Position numbers and translations under genes: made by a program
Notes under the pieces: model-generated
Database searches by the model: none
The model's input: the letters and a program-made list of their open reading frames with translations, nothing else
What the model was told of the DNA's origin: nothing
Shown: piece after piece, positions 31,919 through 33,341 of the stretch
Layout of the letters: every line of letters begins with the position of its first letter
Position numbering within the stretch: position 1 is the stretch's first letter
NCBI RefSeq assembly: GCF_001269385.1
Contig: NZ_CXOO01000063.1
Coordinates: forward strand, 1 to 33,341
From: Limnohabitans sp. DM1
GTDB taxonomy: Bacteria > Pseudomonadota > Gammaproteobacteria > Burkholderiales > Burkholderiaceae_C
Length of the DNA stretch: 33,341 nt
Direction of reading: 5' to 3'

Positions 31919-33229
31919 TCAATAAGTTTCGAGGTGCAGGCGGCCTTCTTTTTTGAGTGCCGCACCCACGGTATCCCAGTCGAGCCCGGCGTTCTGTGCG
32001 ATGTCTCGCAAGGCCATGACCACGCCCTCTTCCATGCTTTTGAGGCCGCACACATAAAAACAGGTGTTGGGGTCTTTGAGCTGGGCTGCGATGTCGGCAG
32101 CGCGATCGCGCATGGCGTCTTGCACGTAACGCTTGGGCTTGCCCACTTCGCGCGAGAACGCGAACTCGGTGTCGATGAAGTCCTTGGGCAGGTTGTTCAG
32201 TGGCCCAAAGTACGGCAGCTCGGCCGGCGTGCGGGCCCCAAAGAACAGCATGAGTTTGCCACCCTCGAACTTGCCACTGGCCCGCAGGCGGCGACGCCAT
32301 TCGGTCATGGCCCGCATGGGCGCGCTGCCGGTTCCGGTGCAGATCATGACGATGTTGCTCTTGGGGTGGTTGGGCATGAGGAAGCTCGCGCCAAACGGCC
32401 CGATCACCTGCACTTTTTCACCCACATTCAGATCGCACATGAAGTTGGAAGCCACGCCGCGCACGGGTTGGCCGTCGTGGTCTTCGAGCACGCGTTTGAT
32501 GGTCAGCGACAGGTTGTTGTGGCCGGGACGCTCGCCGTTGCGGGGGCTGGCAATCGAGTACTGACGCGCATGGTGCGGTTTGCCGTTGGCGTCCACGCCT
32601 GGCGGGATGATGCCGATCGATTGGCCTTCGAGCACCGGAAAGGGCAGGCTGCCAAAGTCGAGCACGATGTGGTGGGTGTCGTAGTCTTGCTGGCCTGCTT
32701 GTTGGCCCACTTCGGTCACGCGCAGGTTGCCCGTCACGGTGGCGGTGATGGTTTTCTCAGCGGCCTTGGGGCCATAGAGGTTGGTGTAGGCGTGCGCAGC
32801 CGACCAAGGGGGGATGGTGGCGCCGAATTGCGCTGAGTTGAAACCCGAGGCGGTGGCGGTGCTGACGGCCGATGAGGATGAAGCAGCGGCTTGTACGGCG
32901 GCTTGGGCTTCATCTTGGACCAGACCGGCATCGCCACCAGCCGCGGCCAGTTCTTCGGCGCTCAGTTCAGCAGGCAGGTCGTACCACTTGAGTTGTTCTT
33001 CGATGCTGTAGGCCTTGGCTTTGGGCACCATGCGCCAGTTGTCAATCGAGCCGGTGGGGCACGGCGAGATGCAGTCCATGCAACCGTTGCAGACGTCGGC
33101 CTTGACCACGTAGTTGAGCGAGTCGTGGGTGATGGCGCCCACAGGGCAGATCGCTTCGCAGGTGTTGCAGCGGATGCAAATTTCCGGGTCGATCAGGTGT
33201 TGTTTGATCAGCGTCGCTTCGGTGCTCAT
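31919..33229 (-). CDS. boxA: Benzoyl-CoA 2,3-epoxidase reductase subunit BoxA
   Basis: BoxA takes electrons from NADPH through FAD and two [4Fe-4S] clusters to the diiron epoxidase BoxB, which makes 2,3-epoxybenzoyl-CoA in aerobic benzoate degradation. The 436-residue product has two ferredoxin motifs, CIRCNTCEAICP and CNGCMDCISPCP (residues 18-60), an Ala/Ser-rich linker (about 95-140), and a ferredoxin-NADP reductase domain with ARQYSIASPRNGE (FAD), GPFGASFLMP, ICTGTGSAPMRAMTEW (NADPH) and the C-terminal CGLKSMEEGV. Its ATG overlaps the end of an upstream gene as ATGA. boxB and boxC are not in the window downstream of it. Confidence 0.94.
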   Translation of the reverse strand: MSTEATLIKQHLIDPEICIRCNTCEAICPVGAITHDSLNYVVKADVCNGCMDCISPCPTGSIDNWRMVPKAKAYSIEEQLKWYDLPAELSAEELAAAGGDAGLVQDEAQAAVQAAASSSSAVSTATASGFNSAQFGATIPPWSAAHAYTNLYGPKAAEKTITATVTGNLRVTEVGQQAGQQDYDTHHIVLDFGSLPFPVLEGQSIGIIPPGVDANGKPHHARQYSIASPRNGERPGHNNLSLTIKRVLEDHDGQPVRGVASNFMCDLNVGEKVQVIGPFGASFLMPNHPKSNIVMICTGTGSAPMRAMTEWRRRLRASGKFEGGKLMLFFGARTPAELPYFGPLNNLPKDFIDTEFAFSREVGKPKRYVQDAMRDRAADIAAQLKDPNTCFYVCGLKSMEEGVVMALRDIAQNAGLDWDTVGAALKKEGRLHLETY

Positions 33230-33341
33230 GTCTTGGCTCTCTTGTCTGCTTTTGTGGTTTGCTGTCTTGGGTCTGCGTGGTCCGCAACGGTATGGCTGGG
33301 GGCCGGGCGCCTCATGCTGGGGTACCAGAAATCGGCGCCCG
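33226..33341 (-). CDS. 3' end of an unidentified gene upstream of boxA (partial)
   Basis: On the minus strand a frame is open from the window edge to a TGA at 33226-33228, coding for GADFWYPSMRRPAPSHTVADH and a charged tail ending DKRAKT. The stop overlaps the boxA ATG as ATGA, the arrangement of translationally coupled genes, which is the main reason to believe it. The 37 residues do not let me name a family; they do not look like the BoxB C-terminus that I recall (which ends near NWIAPP...FEYVR). Confidence 0.45.
   Translation of the reverse strand, partial: GADFWYPSMRRPAPSHTVADHADPRQQTTKADKRAKT

Overview
The window reads as chromosomal DNA of a betaproteobacterium, most likely a Comamonadaceae member (Limnohabitans/Rhodoferax/Hydrogenophaga-like). 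The basis is gene content and protein style: PaaR-type phenylacetate genes, benzoyl-CoA epoxidase BoxA, a Burkholderiales-type membrane formate dehydrogenase with its small accessory proteins, and an FDH1-like NAD-linked formate dehydrogenase. I could not run a phylogeny, so the genus is open.

Layout. 1-500: the 5' part of an ISL3-family insertion sequence cut by the window edge. 538-2755: queF and yaaA (overlapping), then a BrnT/BrnA-like toxin-antitoxin pair, all on the minus strand. 2871-4936: a TruC-like tRNA pseudouridine synthase and an Old Yellow Enzyme-family oxidoreductase on the plus strand, separated by a REP-type palindrome doublet. 5077-8591: a phenylacetate block, paaK-paaI-paaG on the minus strand and a divergent enoyl-CoA hydratase, with a TetR/PaaR-like palindrome between the divergent genes. 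8592-8764: a second REP-like doublet.

8765-31614 is a continuous block of some 23 kb on the minus strand devoted almost entirely to formate. In transcription order from the right: an OFA-family MFS transporter; a cytoplasmic NAD-linked formate dehydrogenase made of a fused NuoE-NuoF subunit and a large molybdopterin/tungstopterin subunit; a membrane histidine kinase with no partner regulator in view; an accessory set DUF3305 - DUF3306 - poly-[4Fe-4S] protein - TorD-like chaperone; a TRAP transporter (dctP-dctQ-dctM, the last unusually long); a membrane-bound, Tat-exported formate dehydrogenase (small Tat protein, alpha, beta, lipoprotein, gamma, small secreted protein); and the sulfurtransferase FdhD. 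The TorD-like protein and FdhD are expected to serve maturation of the molybdenum enzymes.

The right end (31919-33341) holds boxA, the reductase of benzoyl-CoA epoxidase, and the last codons of an upstream gene overlapping it. The box pathway releases formate at the BoxC step, so a link between aromatic degradation and the formate block is a reasonable hypothesis. The least understood parts are the DUF3305/DUF3306/poly-FeS module, the enlarged TRAP permease and the small proteins of the membrane FDH operon. No rRNA, tRNA or CRISPR array was seen.
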